Of a stretch of DNA of 64,000 nucleotides, positions 1 through 9,491 are shown in pieces. The position numbers were made by a program, and so were the translations under genes. The stretch covers positions 806,001 through 870,000 of the forward strand of contig JADJKB010000021.1 in assembly GCA_016706225.1 (NCBI GenBank), in the 5' to 3' direction. The stretch comes from Myxococcales bacterium. Its GTDB lineage: Bacteria > Myxococcota_A > Polyangia > Polyangiales > Polyangiaceae. Each line of letters opens with the position of its first letter. The first letter of the stretch is position 1. The notes below the pieces were generated by a model that saw only the letters and a list, made by a program, of their open reading frames with translations, had not been told where the DNA came from and made no database searches.

Positions 1-236
1 GCAAGGAAGCGCTGACGCAGATCCGCCGCACACTGCCCGCGGAATCGACCTGTCAATTCTACCTGTACACGTCGGATCCGGACGAGGCGAGCCGCTACCG
101 TCAGCACGGGTTCGACGGCGCATTTCTCAAGAAGGGGGACGAGGCCGCGCTCTCTACCCAGGTCGACGCCGTCTTTCGCACCATCAGCCTGCGCAAGATT
201 GCCGAGCGCATCCGCCGCGATCGTCGCCACGCCTGA
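1..236 (+). CDS. Response regulator receiver domain, C-terminal fragment
   Basis: This is the last 78 codons of a gene that begins before the window. The reading frame opens at base 3 and ends at a TGA at 234-236. The peptide has the second half of a CheY-like receiver fold: a hydrophobic strand ending in YTS (the conserved Thr/Ser position), then GFDGAFLKKG, where the first Lys after FL fits the conserved receiver Lys, and a last helix rich in Arg and Ala. No DNA-binding domain follows, so it is either a stand-alone receiver or the C-terminal receiver of a larger kinase or regulator. It converges with the TonB receptor gene, with only 2 bases between the stops. Confidence 0.7.
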   Translation, partial: KEALTQIRRTLPAESTCQFYLYTSDPDEASRYRQHGFDGAFLKKGDEAALSTQVDAVFRTISLRKIAERIRRDRRHA

Positions 237-238
237 GC

Positions 239-2401
239 TCACCAGCCGAAATCGTACGAGAGACCGACACCGGTACGCAGTCGGTCGACGGGAGCGTGGA
301 TGCGTTCGCCCGTTGGCAGGGCGGGACCCACGATGTACGGGGTGTCATCCACCGCGACGTAGTTGGCCGTCGCCCGGTACGCGAGCCCCTTGACCCCCGG
401 CACGGGGCCCGTGAGCGCCAGCCGCAGCTCGAGCTGCGGATCGGCGAAACCGGGCTCGCTGCGATCGAGCTGTCGGCGGCTCACGATGCGGGACGCGAGC
501 GCAACCGTCGGCAGCCCCTGGGAGAGATCATACGAGATGCGCGCGTTGCCAAACCACGATGGCGCGACCTCCAGCCGTATGGGATCGGCTCCCGGATCTT
601 CGAGCCGTGTGTACGCTTCGGTGAACGAGAGCCCATACCGCAGGCGGCCGGTCACGGCGGAGCCCTCGTACAGCGCGTTCAGACCGTAGTTCTCGATGCT
701 TCCCAGGTTCCTCACCTGGTAGGCGTAGGTCGCCGCCGGGGCGAGCTCGCCCGCCGCGATGGCGTCACTGAGCTCCTGCGGATCCAGCTCTACACTCACC
801 GCCAGATCCCGCCACCACGACCGGAATGCACCCACGAGGATGCGTTGGCTGCCGAACCGTTGTTCGAACGAGGCCTCGACCGAGCGCACGACCTCTGGCT
901 CCAGACTGTCACCACCCGCGATCTGCGTCAGCGGGTCGAAGTAGTAGAGCTCGAACGCCGACGGCGCCCGGAACGCCTCGCTGTAGATGGCTTTGATGGC
1001 GCCGCCCTTCCACGGGAACATCGTGGCCGCCGCGCGGGGAGACAGGTGATTGCCGAATCGATCGTCCGCGTCGAGCCTGACCCCGGCGTTCAACGCGAGC
1101 CAGTCCACCGGCGCCGCCGTCTGCTGCACGTAGGCGCCGAGGGCGCGTTCACCCTTGTCGAAGACGCCGAGGCTGCCCGGGTTCACGCCTGTGGCGTTGT
1201 CGACGAAATCGACCTTGGATTTGACCTGTTTGTAGCGCCCGTCGACCCCGAGCAGGGTCACGAAGCTGCCATCCTCCGCCCAGTCCAGGCTCAGCTGAGG
1301 CTCGATGCCTGCGGACATCGAAATGCCGGTCAGACGCCAGAGACAGCCCGAGTCCTGTCCTGGCAGGCAGTCCTCGGCGCCATCACTCCTCCAGTCCTGC
1401 CGGTAGTCGTACAAGTCGCCGTAGGCCCGGGCGCTGAGCCGAGCCTTCTTCGACAACGTGAGTGTGTGTTTCAGGTCCAGGTTGAGCCAGCGATCCTGCT
1501 CGAAGCTGTCGGGGTCGTCGAAATTGCCACTGTCAGTCGAGTACGTGCGTTTGTAGATGGCACCCCGCAGCGCGGCCTCGGTGTTACCGACGCGCAACCG
1601 CAGGTACGCGCCTGGCGCTCGCGTGTAGTAGGCGTCGTCGCCCTTTCCGCCCCAGATGCCGACGGGTTTGTCCGTGGAGAAACGCCGCGGCAGACCCGTT
1701 ACGCTGTCTGGCCCAGGATCGAAGGCGGCAAAATCGAAGCTCGGCCCGAACTGAGCAAAGTACTCCCCAGCGAAGGTGAGCTCGGCGTCTTTCCCGAACA
1801 GCTTGAACTCCTGCCCGACGCCGGCCATGCCGCGCACGCTGGTCGGGATTTCGGTGTCCACGGCCACGTGCCCACCGCGAAAATCCTTGGCTCGTTTGGT
1901 GACGATGTGAACCACGCCCAGCATCGCGCTCGAGCCGTAGAGCACGGACCCGGGGCCCAGCATGATCTCGATGTGATCGACGAGCTCCAGCGGTACCATG
2001 GTACCGCGGTCGTAATAGCTGCTCGAACCCCACTGCTCGTTCAGGACATGTCCATCGAGCAGAAGCAGCACGTGAGCGCCGAAGTCAGCGCGCAATAGCA
2101 CACCGCGGGCGCCGACATCGGCGGTCTGGAACTTCTTCTCGGCAAGCATGCCCATCGCGAGATAGTTGATGGCCTCATCCAGCGTGCGGATCCCGTGGCG
2201 CTTGAGCTCCTCGGCGCTGATCGAAACGCTGGTAGCCGGCGCGGAGCGGGCGGTCTCGGCGGATTTCGAGGCCGCCGAGACGACCGACTCGTCGAGCAGC
2301 CCTTCGAGCTCAGCGGTGTCGTCCTCCGCAGCCTGGGCACGCGCGTGCACCGTTACGGCCAAGCCCAAGGCCAAGGTCGCGAGGCAGAGACTCGGTTTCA
2401 T
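239..2401 (-). CDS. TonB-dependent outer membrane receptor
   Basis: This predicted outer-membrane gated channel has 720 residues, usual for the family. A signal peptide (about residues 1-24, ending ARAQA) precedes a plug domain (about 40-170) with the typical features: SVSISAEELKRHGI, the LDEAINYLAMG segment, LLLLDGHVLNE and the IEIMLGPGSVLYGSSAMLGVVHIVT stretch (shown here only as the hallmark IE..GPGS..YG motif). The remainder is an alternating beta-barrel ending in FGW, an aromatic C-terminus as expected for Bam-inserted proteins. The ATG overlaps the stop of the upstream YfiR-like gene (ATGA), so the two are translationally coupled. No TonB box is obvious. Substrate is unknown; colicin/vitamin B12-receptor-like members are the closest in feel. 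Confidence 0.9.
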   Translation of the reverse strand: MKPSLCLATLALGLAVTVHARAQAAEDDTAELEGLLDESVVSAASKSAETARSAPATSVSISAEELKRHGIRTLDEAINYLAMGMLAEKKFQTADVGARGVLLRADFGAHVLLLLDGHVLNEQWGSSSYYDRGTMVPLELVDHIEIMLGPGSVLYGSSAMLGVVHIVTKRAKDFRGGHVAVDTEIPTSVRGMAGVGQEFKLFGKDAELTFAGEYFAQFGPSFDFAAFDPGPDSVTGLPRRFSTDKPVGIWGGKGDDAYYTRAPGAYLRLRVGNTEAALRGAIYKRTYSTDSGNFDDPDSFEQDRWLNLDLKHTLTLSKKARLSARAYGDLYDYRQDWRSDGAEDCLPGQDSGCLWRLTGISMSAGIEPQLSLDWAEDGSFVTLLGVDGRYKQVKSKVDFVDNATGVNPGSLGVFDKGERALGAYVQQTAAPVDWLALNAGVRLDADDRFGNHLSPRAAATMFPWKGGAIKAIYSEAFRAPSAFELYYFDPLTQIAGGDSLEPEVVRSVEASFEQRFGSQRILVGAFRSWWRDLAVSVELDPQELSDAIAAGELAPAATYAYQVRNLGSIENYGLNALYEGSAVTGRLRYGLSFTEAYTRLEDPGADPIRLEVAPSWFGNARISYDLSQGLPTVALASRIVSRRQLDRSEPGFADPQLELRLALTGPVPGVKGLAYRATANYVAVDDTPYIVGPALPTGERIHAPVDRLRTGVGLSYDFGW

Positions 2402-2997
2402 TCCACTACCTTCACCAGCTTCAGCACCTTGCTGCTGAGCTCGACGCTCTGTTTCTTTGCCCGCTTCAGGTTCACGAGCAGCTTCGGTTTCCCCCCCACC
2501 AGGTCAAAGCCCAGCACGAGGCCGCCGGCGACCTGTTTGGGGGCTGCCCCGGCCGTGAGCACGCTGACCCCCTCGAGGGCCTTTGCGATCGCACCGAGCT
2601 CTGCGCTGCTGAACCCCAACGCGACGTAGACCAGCGCGACATGCTTGCTCTTGATCAGCCTCACCAGCTCCGTCGCATCGGCGAAGGCGAGCGAGGTCAC
2701 CTCGGAGGGAAGCCCGGCGATGGTGTCCTTCTTCTCGAGCTCGCGCTTGGCGTGCCGCGCAACACGAGCGGAGTCGTCGTCGTCAGACTTCCTGAGGACC
2801 AGCACCCGGACCTTGCCACCCGCGCGCGCCGGCAGGTTCTTGTCGTAGGCCGCGACCTTCGCCAAGAGCTCGACCTGGAGCGCCACGGGCACCGTGACCT
2901 CTTCGGCCCGCGCCACCCAGGGAGCGAGCGACGCCAGAGTCGCGCCCAGCGATCCCGCCAGGAACATCCGACGCGTCAGCCCCCGAGCCCTGGACAT
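2398..2997 (-). CDS. YfiR/DUF4154-like periplasmic protein
   Basis: A 199-residue exported protein. The start chosen gives MSRARGLTRRMFLAGSLG, a twin-arginine-like N-terminus followed by a hydrophobic stretch ending WVARA; a start 13 codons upstream is also open. The mature part begins with a helix and AAYDKNLPARAGGKVRVLVL, which matches the YfiR (DUF4154) family opening, and ends with a repeated beta/alpha pattern (VLGFDLVGGKPKLLVNLKRA). YfiR proteins are periplasmic inhibitors or partners of signalling membrane proteins. Family members often lie beside TonB-dependent receptors, and here the gene overlaps one by 4 bases. The two probably act in one envelope process. The assignment is by motif, not by search. 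Confidence 0.65.
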   Translation of the reverse strand: MSRARGLTRRMFLAGSLGATLASLAPWVARAEEVTVPVALQVELLAKVAAYDKNLPARAGGKVRVLVLRKSDDDDSARVARHAKRELEKKDTIAGLPSEVTSLAFADATELVRLIKSKHVALVYVALGFSSAELGAIAKALEGVSVLTAGAAPKQVAGGLVLGFDLVGGKPKLLVNLKRAKKQSVELSSKVLKLVKVVE

Positions 2998-3090
2998 CGA
3001 GGCGCCGAGGCTAGAACCCGCTCGGCCAGCGGTCAACGTCGGCGCCGCCGACGTGCGCGCTCGGGCCCCTCGGAGCCGCCAACACCAGAC

Positions 3091-4014
3091 TCAGGCCGTG
3101 GCGTGCCGCTCGCCAACCGCGACCGACGCTGGAGCGAAGCTCGGCGCGGGTTGGTCGGCGACCGCTCTGGGTTTCTCCCAGTTTGCGAGCAGTACCTTCT
3201 TGGAGGGTGTGCGCAGATCCCAGACCACCCCGACCAACGCCAGCAGCTTGAGGCGGTAGTAGCTGATGTCGATCTCCCACCAGAAGAAACCCTGGTTCGC
3301 CGTCGACTGGTAGTAGTGGTGGTTGTTGTGCCAGCCCTCACCGAGGGTGATCAGCGCGAGCAAGAGCGAGTTCTTGCTCGTGTCCGCGGTGGCGTAACGC
3401 CGGCGTCCAAACACGTGCGTCACCGAGTTGATCACGAACGTGCCGTGATAGAGCAGTGCGGTCGAGAGAAAGAACCCGCCGAACAGCGCGCGCGGCCCGC
3501 CGAGAAAGAGGCAAGCAGCGCCGAGTGCGATGGCGGGCAAGAGGTGCCAGCGATCGAGCCAGCGCAGCTCCGGGTACTTCGCGAAGTCACGAATGCGTTC
3601 GACCGGCGTCTCTTCGTATTTCGAGCACACGATCCAACCCATGTGGCTCCACCAGAACCCACGCTTCGGAGAGTGGATATCGATCGGCGTGTCCGAATAC
3701 TTGTGATGGTGCCTGTGGTGTCCAGCCCACCAGAGCACACCCTTCTGAGCGGCCATGCCACCGCCGAAGGCCAGCACGAACTGCATGAGCCGCCCGGTCT
3801 TGAAGGCGCGGTGGGCAAAGTAGCGGTGGAAGCCCGCGGTGATGAAGAACATGCGAACGACGTACAGCGCCGCACACAGAGCCGCCTCTCTCCAACCAAA
3901 CCCGGTCCAGATGATGCCGAACGGCATCAAGTGCATGAGGATGAAGGGGATCGATTTCAGCCAGCTGATCTGCTCGTCGGGGCCGCGGCTGTATTCGTTT
4001 CGGGCAAGTCCCAT
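3091..4014 (-). CDS. Acyl-CoA/acyl-lipid fatty acid desaturase
   Basis: A 307-residue membrane di-iron desaturase of the delta-9 acyl-CoA desaturase type. The three histidine boxes are complete: HRYFAH (residues 63-68), HHRHHH (99-104) and HNNHH (229-233), the last followed by YYQST and a W-rich segment. Hydrophobic segments lie at about 23-60, 158-195 and 255-275. The enzyme would introduce a cis double bond into saturated acyl chains at the membrane, using electrons from a ferredoxin or cytochrome b5-like donor that is not seen nearby. It is divergent from the gene at 4144, with 129 bases between them, and appears monocistronic. Confidence 0.93.
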   Translation of the reverse strand: MGLARNEYSRGPDEQISWLKSIPFILMHLMPFGIIWTGFGWREAALCAALYVVRMFFITAGFHRYFAHRAFKTGRLMQFVLAFGGGMAAQKGVLWWAGHHRHHHKYSDTPIDIHSPKRGFWWSHMGWIVCSKYEETPVERIRDFAKYPELRWLDRWHLLPAIALGAACLFLGGPRALFGGFFLSTALLYHGTFVINSVTHVFGRRRYATADTSKNSLLLALITLGEGWHNNHHYYQSTANQGFFWWEIDISYYRLKLLALVGVVWDLRTPSKKVLLANWEKPRAVADQPAPSFAPASVAVGERHATA

Positions 4015-4143
4015 CCTCCTAGGCGTACGAAATCAGCCGTCAGCATGACGCCACATCTCTGTCATATTTTGCTGACAAGCCGCGCAAACCGCAGTTTTTC
4101 AGCGGCATCGCGAGCGGCGGCCGGAGTTGATATCGTGCCCGGC
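4015..4143. promoter_or_regulatory. Divergent promoter region with two small inverted repeats
   Basis: This 129-base gap lies between the divergent desaturase and Pro-rich protein genes and must hold both promoters. It is AT-richer than its surroundings. It contains GTCA-GCA-TGAC at 4039-4049 and TGTCA-8 nt-TGACA at 4060-4077, whose half-sites share the TGTCA/TGACA core. They could be operators for a dimeric regulator, but the arms are short and no regulator gene adjoins. Confidence 0.35.
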
Positions 4144-5145
4144 ATGCGTGCTTCGGCTCTTGCCTCGCTCGTGCTCGCGACCTGCTCACTGTCGACCCTG
4201 CATGCACGAGCGCAGGCCGGCGCGGAGCCACCGGCAGGAGCCACGCCCCCCTCGACGGGAGCCCTGCCACCCCAGCCCGCAGCGCCCCGGGGGCAGCCGC
4301 CTCCCGTGCAACCCGCGCCGGCCCCGCCACCCGCGAGTGCGGCGCCCCCGTATCCCGGTGCACCACCACCCGGTTACCCGCCCGCGGGCTACGCGCCCGG
4401 TGCAGTACCGCCGCCCGGTTACACCTTCGAACCCCAACCCGGCGCGTACGGCCAGCCCCCCGCCTACGGTTATCCTCCGCCCGGTTACTACTACCCGCCG
4501 CCTGGCTACGTGTGGGCGCCGCCGACCCGGCAGAAACCCCAGTACCCCGAGGACGCAGCCGGTCAGACCTCACCGTTTCTCGACATGTTGGTCGCCGGCG
4601 TCGCGGCCGACAAACGCTACGACCACTTCTTCACGGTTGGTGTGCAGGGCGGCGCGTACCTCGCGTCACGCGTGCGCTTGGTGGGTCGAATTCTCATGTT
4701 CACGACGGAAGCCACGGACGACCTCGCCAGTAGTTATTATGGCGATGACGTGCTGCCGGGTGAGTACTCGGCCATCAGCGCCGATTCTCCCGCCGTGATT
4801 TTCGGTGGCGCAATCGGCGTTGCGCCGGTGGTGCGGCGGAACTTCGTGTTCGCGCCGGGTCTCGCGTTTCACACGACGAACGTGGGCGCATACGGGTCCA
4901 TGTTGACGCTGGCCATGCCCTTCGAGTGGGTCACCGACGACGGCGCGCGCTTCGGATTCGAGGTCGACATCGGCCGCGCCTTCGGCGGCACGATCACAGG
5001 GCGCTGCAACACGCCCTCCACCTGCCAGAGCGACGAAAAAGAGTTTGATCGGCCCTCCGCCCCCGCATTCCTGGCGGCCTTCGAGCTCGGCTGGGGGTTC
5101 AACCACCCGCCCGCGAAAATGCCGGCCGCGCCCGCCTCACCCTGA
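4144..5145 (+). CDS. Secreted Pro-rich protein with outer-membrane beta-barrel-like C-terminus
   Basis: A 333-residue protein of unknown function. A signal peptide (MRASALASLVLATCSLSTLHARAQA) is followed by about 130 residues rich in Pro, Gly, Tyr and Ala, with many PPPGY-type repeats. A globular domain of about 190 residues follows, with alternating hydrophobic strands (FFTVGVQGGAYLASRVRLVGRI, given here as 20 of its residues: FFTVGVQGGAYLASRVRLVG) typical of a small beta-barrel or beta-sandwich. The frame stays open far upstream, but that part is antisense to the desaturase, so the ATG directly before the signal peptide was chosen. A surface or outer-membrane role is likely; no enzyme motif is seen. 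Confidence 0.75.
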   Translation: MRASALASLVLATCSLSTLHARAQAGAEPPAGATPPSTGALPPQPAAPRGQPPPVQPAPAPPPASAAPPYPGAPPPGYPPAGYAPGAVPPPGYTFEPQPGAYGQPPAYGYPPPGYYYPPPGYVWAPPTRQKPQYPEDAAGQTSPFLDMLVAGVAADKRYDHFFTVGVQGGAYLASRVRLVGRILMFTTEATDDLASSYYGDDVLPGEYSAISADSPAVIFGGAIGVAPVVRRNFVFAPGLAFHTTNVGAYGSMLTLAMPFEWVTDDGARFGFEVDIGRAFGGTITGRCNTPSTCQSDEKEFDRPSAPAFLAAFELGWGFNHPPAKMPAAPASP

Positions 5146-5188
5146 AGGCGTGCGCTGGCGCCAAAATGCGCTAGGTTCCGGGTCTCCG

Positions 5189-5737
5189 ATGGCCCGCAGC
5201 ATCTTCACGATCCCCGCGCTCCTGTTGTGCAACTTCATGCTCCTTGCGTGTGAGAACGACGAGCGTGTGAAACCAGAGGCACTCTCCCCCGCACCGGCAG
5301 TCGCACCGGCGAGCCGCTCACCGGGTGTGAAGAGCGCGGCAGCCACCCCTCAGCCGGGTGCGTGCGGCATGCAGGCGGAAGAACAGCCCGCAGGCGCGTG
5401 CGGCCAGGCAGCAGCGGCCCACGGCGAGGGCGCACGAGGTTGCGGCTGCGGCGCGAACTGCGGTCCGGCCGAGGCGCCGAAGGCAGAAGCACCAAAGGCA
5501 GAAGCTCCAACCGGGTGCAACTGCGGCTCGCACGACACCGGGAGTGCAGAGCGGCCCATCGTGCCGATCAGTGAAGCCAAGCTCGGTGACCGCACCCGCT
5601 GTCCGGTGACCAACTCCGTCTTTGTGGTCAAGACCGACTCACCCAAGGTCGAGCTGGGTGGCAAGACCTATCACTTCTGCTGTGAGGGTTGTGTCACTCG
5701 CTTCAAGAAGGATCCGCAGCAGTTCCTCGAGACCTGA
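5189..5737 (+). CDS. YHS-domain lipoprotein with Cys-rich linker
   Basis: A 182-residue lipoprotein. The lipobox LLAC puts the acylated Cys at residue 21. A long linker is rich in Cys, Gly and Ala and carries a repeated PKAEA unit flanked by GCGCGANCG and GCNCGSH. The C-terminus is a YHS domain: RCPVTN followed by YHFCCEGCVTRFKKDPQQFL, a fold known in metal-transport ATPases and other metal-linked proteins. The many Cys residues suggest binding of a soft metal such as copper or heavy metals in the periplasm. This is an inference. The gene follows the Pro-rich gene by 43 bases on the same strand and ends at a convergent hairpin. Confidence 0.8.
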   Translation: MARSIFTIPALLLCNFMLLACENDERVKPEALSPAPAVAPASRSPGVKSAAATPQPGACGMQAEEQPAGACGQAAAAHGEGARGCGCGANCGPAEAPKAEAPKAEAPTGCNCGSHDTGSAERPIVPISEAKLGDRTRCPVTNSVFVVKTDSPKVELGGKTYHFCCEGCVTRFKKDPQQFLET

Positions 5738-5738
5738 G

Positions 5739-5763
5739 GCGACGAGCGGGAGCCGCTCGTTGC
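5739..5763. terminator. Bidirectional hairpin between convergent genes
   Basis: An inverted repeat with 11-base arms (GCGACGAGCGG and CCGCTCGTTGC, one G-T pair) and a 3-base loop fills the 28-base gap between the stops of the YHS lipoprotein and metH. There is no T-tract, as is common in high-GC genomes. The position and stem strength support a shared terminator. Confidence 0.6.
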
Positions 5764-5765
5764 GC

Positions 5766-8700
5766 TCAGACCCGCGGCGCACGGGCGTCGGCTGGGGCCG
5801 GCAGCGGCCGCACCGACGGGGCAGGTTCATAGGAGAGGCTCGGGTGCAGCCACTGTTCGGCCTGCTCCACACCAACCCCCTTGCGCCGGGCGTAGTCCTC
5901 GACCTGATCCTTACCAACCCGACCGACGTTGAAATACCGGGCGTCGGGGTGTGACAGGTAGAGCCCGCTGACACTGGCCGCCGGCAGCATCGCGAAGCTG
6001 TCGGTGAGTGTGATTCCAACCTGGCCCGGCTCGAGCAGTGAGAAGAGCTTGCGCTTTTCGCTGTGGTCCGGGCAGGCCGGATAGCCAAACGCCGGCCGGA
6101 TGCCCCGGTAGCGCTCGTCGATCAGCTCCTTGTTGCTGAGGTGCTCACCCTTGCCGTATCCCCACTCGCGCCGCACCCGCTCGTGCAAATACTCGGCAAA
6201 CGCCTCGGCCAGCCGATCCGCGAGCGCCTTCACGATGATCGAGTCGTAGTCGTCCAAGGCCTTGGTGTACCGGTCCGCCAGCTCACGTTCGCCGATCCCC
6301 GCCGTGACCGCGAACGCGCCGACCCAGTCGTCCACTCCGCTGCCCATCGGGGCCACGAAGTCCGCAAGGGACCGGCACGGACCAGCGTCGTGCTTGAGCT
6401 GCTGCCGCAGCATGTTGAAGCGGCAGACCTCTCGACGGCGCTGTTCGTCGTCGAACAGCACGATGTCGTCGCCGTCGCTTGCCGCCGGCCAGAAGCCGTA
6501 CACCGCGTTCGCACACAGGAGTTTCCCGGCGGTGATTTGCCGGAGCACGGTCTGGGCGTTTTCGTACAGATCGCGCGCTGCCGCGCCGTAGCGCGGATCG
6601 TCGAGCACCCCGGGGAACTTCCCGGGCAGCTCCCAGGCCGTGAAGAAGAACGTCCAGTCGATGTAACTCGCGATGTCGAGCAGCGGCTGGTCGCGTAGCG
6701 TGTGCACACCGCCGAAGGCGGGCCGCGGGGCGGTCTTCGAGTATTCGAGCGCCGGGCGCCGCGCTCGGGCGTCCGCGAGCGACAGCAAGGGTTTGTCGAG
6801 CTTGTTCTGGTGAATGCGCCGGAGCTGCTCCTGTTCAGCGCGGTTCTTCACGTCGAGCGCCGCGCGCGCCGGAGCGTCCATCAAGCTCGAGACGACGTTC
6901 ACCGCCCGGGACGCGTCGAGCACGTGGACCACCTCCTGAGAGTAGGCCGGCGCAATCTTCACCGCAGTGTGCTGGCGACTGGTGGTGGCTCCCCCAATCA
7001 GGAGCGGGAGCTTCATCTGCCGCCGCTCCATCTCGCGCGCCACGTTGACCATCTCGTCGAGGCTGGGGGTGATCAGCCCCGAGAGCCCGATCAGATCCGC
7101 CTTCTCCTCGACCGCGGCATCGAGGATCTTGTTGGCCGGCACCATCACTCCGAGATCCACGACCTGGTAGTTGTTGCAGCCGAGCACGACCCCCACGATG
7201 TTCTTGCCAATGTCGTGGACGTCGCCCTTGACCGTGGCCATCACGATCTTCGCGTGCGGTCTGCTGGAACCGAGCCTGGCCTTCTCGGCTTCCATGAAGG
7301 GCTCGAGGTGCGCGACACCGCGCTTCATCACCCGCGCGCTCTTCACGACCTGTGGCAAGAACATCTTGCCCGCACCGAACAGGTCACCGACGACTCCCAT
7401 GCCCGTCATCATCGGGCCTTCGATCACGTCGAGCGGCCGCGCCAGTTTTTGACGCGCCTCCTCGACATCCGCCTCGATGTAGTCGACGACACCGTGGACG
7501 AGAGCGTGCTGAATGCGCTCCTCGACCGACAGCTTCCTCCACTCCTCGTTCTTCTCCTGCTTCTTCCCGCTGCCTTTGACCGTCTCGGCGATCTCCACCA
7601 TGCGCTCGGTGGCGTCCGCGCGGCGATCGAAGAGCACGTCCTCGACGCGCTCTAGCAGCTCTTTCCCGATTTGTTCGTACACCACCAGTTGACCGGCGTT
7701 GACGATGCCCATGTCCATGCCCGCACGGATGGCGTGAAACAAGAACGCCGAGTGAAACGCCTCGCGTACCGCATCGTTGCCCCGGAACGAAAACGACAGG
7801 TTGCTCACGCCGCCGCTCACCTTGGCCCCGGGCAGGTTGGCCTTGATGGCCCGGGTGGCTTCGATGAAGCTCATCGCAAACTGGTTGTGGCCCTCGATGC
7901 CCGTCGCCACCGCGAAGATGTTCGGATCGAACACGATGTCCTCCGGCGGGAAGCCGGCCTGCTTGGTCAGGATTTCGTAGGCACGGCGACAGATCTCGAA
8001 CTTTCGCTCCTGGGTCTCGGCTTGCCCGGTCTCGTCGAACGCCATCACGACCACGCCGGCGCCATAACGCCGAACCTTCTTGGCCTTCTCCAGGAAATCA
8101 GCCTCACCCTCTTTCAAGCTGATCGAGTTGACGATGGCCTTGCCTTGAACACACTTGAGACCGGCTTCGATCACGCTCCACTTGGAGCTGTCGACCATGA
8201 TCGGCACTCGGCAGATCTCCGGCTCACTGGCGATCAGGTTCAAGAACAGCGTCATGGCCGCCTCGGAGTCGAGCATGCCCTCGTCCATGTTGACGTCGAT
8301 GACGTTCGCGCCGCTCCGGACCTGCTCTGCAGCAACCTCCAGGGCCTTCTGGTAGTCGTTGGCCTTGATCAAGTTCGCGAACTTCTTGCTGCCAGTGACG
8401 TTGGTGCGCTCTCCGACCATGATGAAGTTCGAAGACGAGTCGATGGTCAGGACCTCGAGGCCCGAATAACGCGTGGCCGGCGTGATGCTCGGCACCGCGC
8501 GGGGTTCGATGCCGCGCACCCTCTCAGCGATCGCTTTGATGTGCTCTGGTGTCGTACCGCAGCAGCCGCCGACGATGTTGAGCAGGCCATCCTTGGCGAA
8601 CTCGGCGAGAAACTGGCCCGTCTGGTCGGGCGTTTCGTCGTACTCACCAAAGGCGTTCGGCAGCCCCGCGTTCGGGTAACACGAGAGCAACACCGGCGCG

Positions 8701-9491
8701 GCCCGGCTGAGCTCCGCCATGTAGGGCCGCATTTCCTGAGCGCCCAGGGCGCAGTTCACGCCGACGGAGATCGGGTTCGCGTGGGCCACACTCGTCCAGA
8801 ACGCCTCGACCGTCTGCCCGCTGAGCGTGCGCCCGCTCTTGTCCGTGATGGTGACACTCAGCATCACCGGGACGCGGGCGCCACGCGCCTCGAACACGTC
8901 CTCGATGGCATAGATGGCGGCCTTCGCGTTCAACGTGTCGAAGATGGTCTCGATCAGCAGCAGATCGACGCCGCCGTCGAGCAGTCCCCGGACCTGCTCC
9001 GCGTAGGCATCCCGCACCTGGTCGAAGCTCACAGCACGGAACCCGGGCTCGTTCACCCGGGGCGAGAGGCTGAGCGCGCGGGTGGTCGGTCCGAGGGCGC
9101 CGGCCACGAAGCGGGGCCGGTCCGGCGTCATGTCGCTGAACTTGGCGGCGGCCCGTCTTGCGATGCGCGCGGCCTCGACATTCAAATCGTAGACGACGCT
9201 CTCCAGACTGTAGTCCGCCTGAGAGATGGCCTGAGCACTGAAGGTATTGGTCTCGATGATGTCGGCGCCCGCTGCCAGGTAGGCCTCGTGGATCTGGAGT
9301 GCAACGTCCGGCCGCGTCAGTACGACGAGGTCGTTGTTGCCCTTCAAGTCCTGCGGGTGGCTCGCGAAGCGTGTACCGCGGAAGTCGGCCTCGCCGAGGG
9401 AGTAAGCCTGAATCGCGGTGCCCATCGCGCCGTCGAGGACGAGGATGCGTTCTTGGGCGAGTTTTCGAAGCAACGAAGACGTGTCGTTCAT
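5766..9491 (-). CDS. metH: Cobalamin-dependent methionine synthase
   Basis: A 1241-residue 5-methyltetrahydrofolate-homocysteine methyltransferase of full family length. All modules are present in order: the homocysteine/zinc domain (about 10-325; zinc Cys in GVNCALG and GGCCGTTPEH), the pterin domain (about 355-610; FIMVGERTNVTGSKKF), the cobalamin domain (about 650-900; DVHDIGKNIVG, the DxHxxG motif whose His ligates cobalt) and the AdoMet reactivation domain (about 920-1225; RPAFGYPACPDHSEK and LTDSFAMLPAASVSG). It makes methionine in the cytosol and links the folate and SAM cycles. Its ATG overlaps the stop of the upstream ArsR-methyltransferase gene, so the two are co-translated. Confidence 0.98.
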   Translation of the reverse strand: MNDTSSLLRKLAQERILVLDGAMGTAIQAYSLGEADFRGTRFASHPQDLKGNNDLVVLTRPDVALQIHEAYLAAGADIIETNTFSAQAISQADYSLESVVYDLNVEAARIARRAAAKFSDMTPDRPRFVAGALGPTTRALSLSPRVNEPGFRAVSFDQVRDAYAEQVRGLLDGGVDLLLIETIFDTLNAKAAIYAIEDVFEARGARVPVMLSVTITDKSGRTLSGQTVEAFWTSVAHANPISVGVNCALGAQEMRPYMAELSRAAPVLLSCYPNAGLPNAFGEYDETPDQTGQFLAEFAKDGLLNIVGGCCGTTPEHIKAIAERVRGIEPRAVPSITPATRYSGLEVLTIDSSSNFIMVGERTNVTGSKKFANLIKANDYQKALEVAAEQVRSGANVIDVNMDEGMLDSEAAMTLFLNLIASEPEICRVPIMVDSSKWSVIEAGLKCVQGKAIVNSISLKEGEADFLEKAKKVRRYGAGVVVMAFDETGQAETQERKFEICRRAYEILTKQAGFPPEDIVFDPNIFAVATGIEGHNQFAMSFIEATRAIKANLPGAKVSGGVSNLSFSFRGNDAVREAFHSAFLFHAIRAGMDMGIVNAGQLVVYEQIGKELLERVEDVLFDRRADATERMVEIAETVKGSGKKQEKNEEWRKLSVEERIQHALVHGVVDYIEADVEEARQKLARPLDVIEGPMMTGMGVVGDLFGAGKMFLPQVVKSARVMKRGVAHLEPFMEAEKARLGSSRPHAKIVMATVKGDVHDIGKNIVGVVLGCNNYQVVDLGVMVPANKILDAAVEEKADLIGLSGLITPSLDEMVNVAREMERRQMKLPLLIGGATTSRQHTAVKIAPAYSQEVVHVLDASRAVNVVSSLMDAPARAALDVKNRAEQEQLRRIHQNKLDKPLLSLADARARRPALEYSKTAPRPAFGGVHTLRDQPLLDIASYIDWTFFFTAWELPGKFPGVLDDPRYGAAARDLYENAQTVLRQITAGKLLCANAVYGFWPAASDGDDIVLFDDEQRRREVCRFNMLRQQLKHDAGPCRSLADFVAPMGSGVDDWVGAFAVTAGIGERELADRYTKALDDYDSIIVKALADRLAEAFAEYLHERVRREWGYGKGEHLSNKELIDERYRGIRPAFGYPACPDHSEKRKLFSLLEPGQVGITLTDSFAMLPAASVSGLYLSHPDARYFNVGRVGKDQVEDYARRKGVGVEQAEQWLHPSLSYEPAPSVRPLPAPADARAPRV

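Noticed and set aside
296..2098. 600-codon open frame on the plus strand, opposite the TonB receptor
   Set aside because: It is antisense to a clear receptor gene. Its peptide is rich in Arg, Gly and His without any motif, as expected for the shadow frame of a GC-rich gene.
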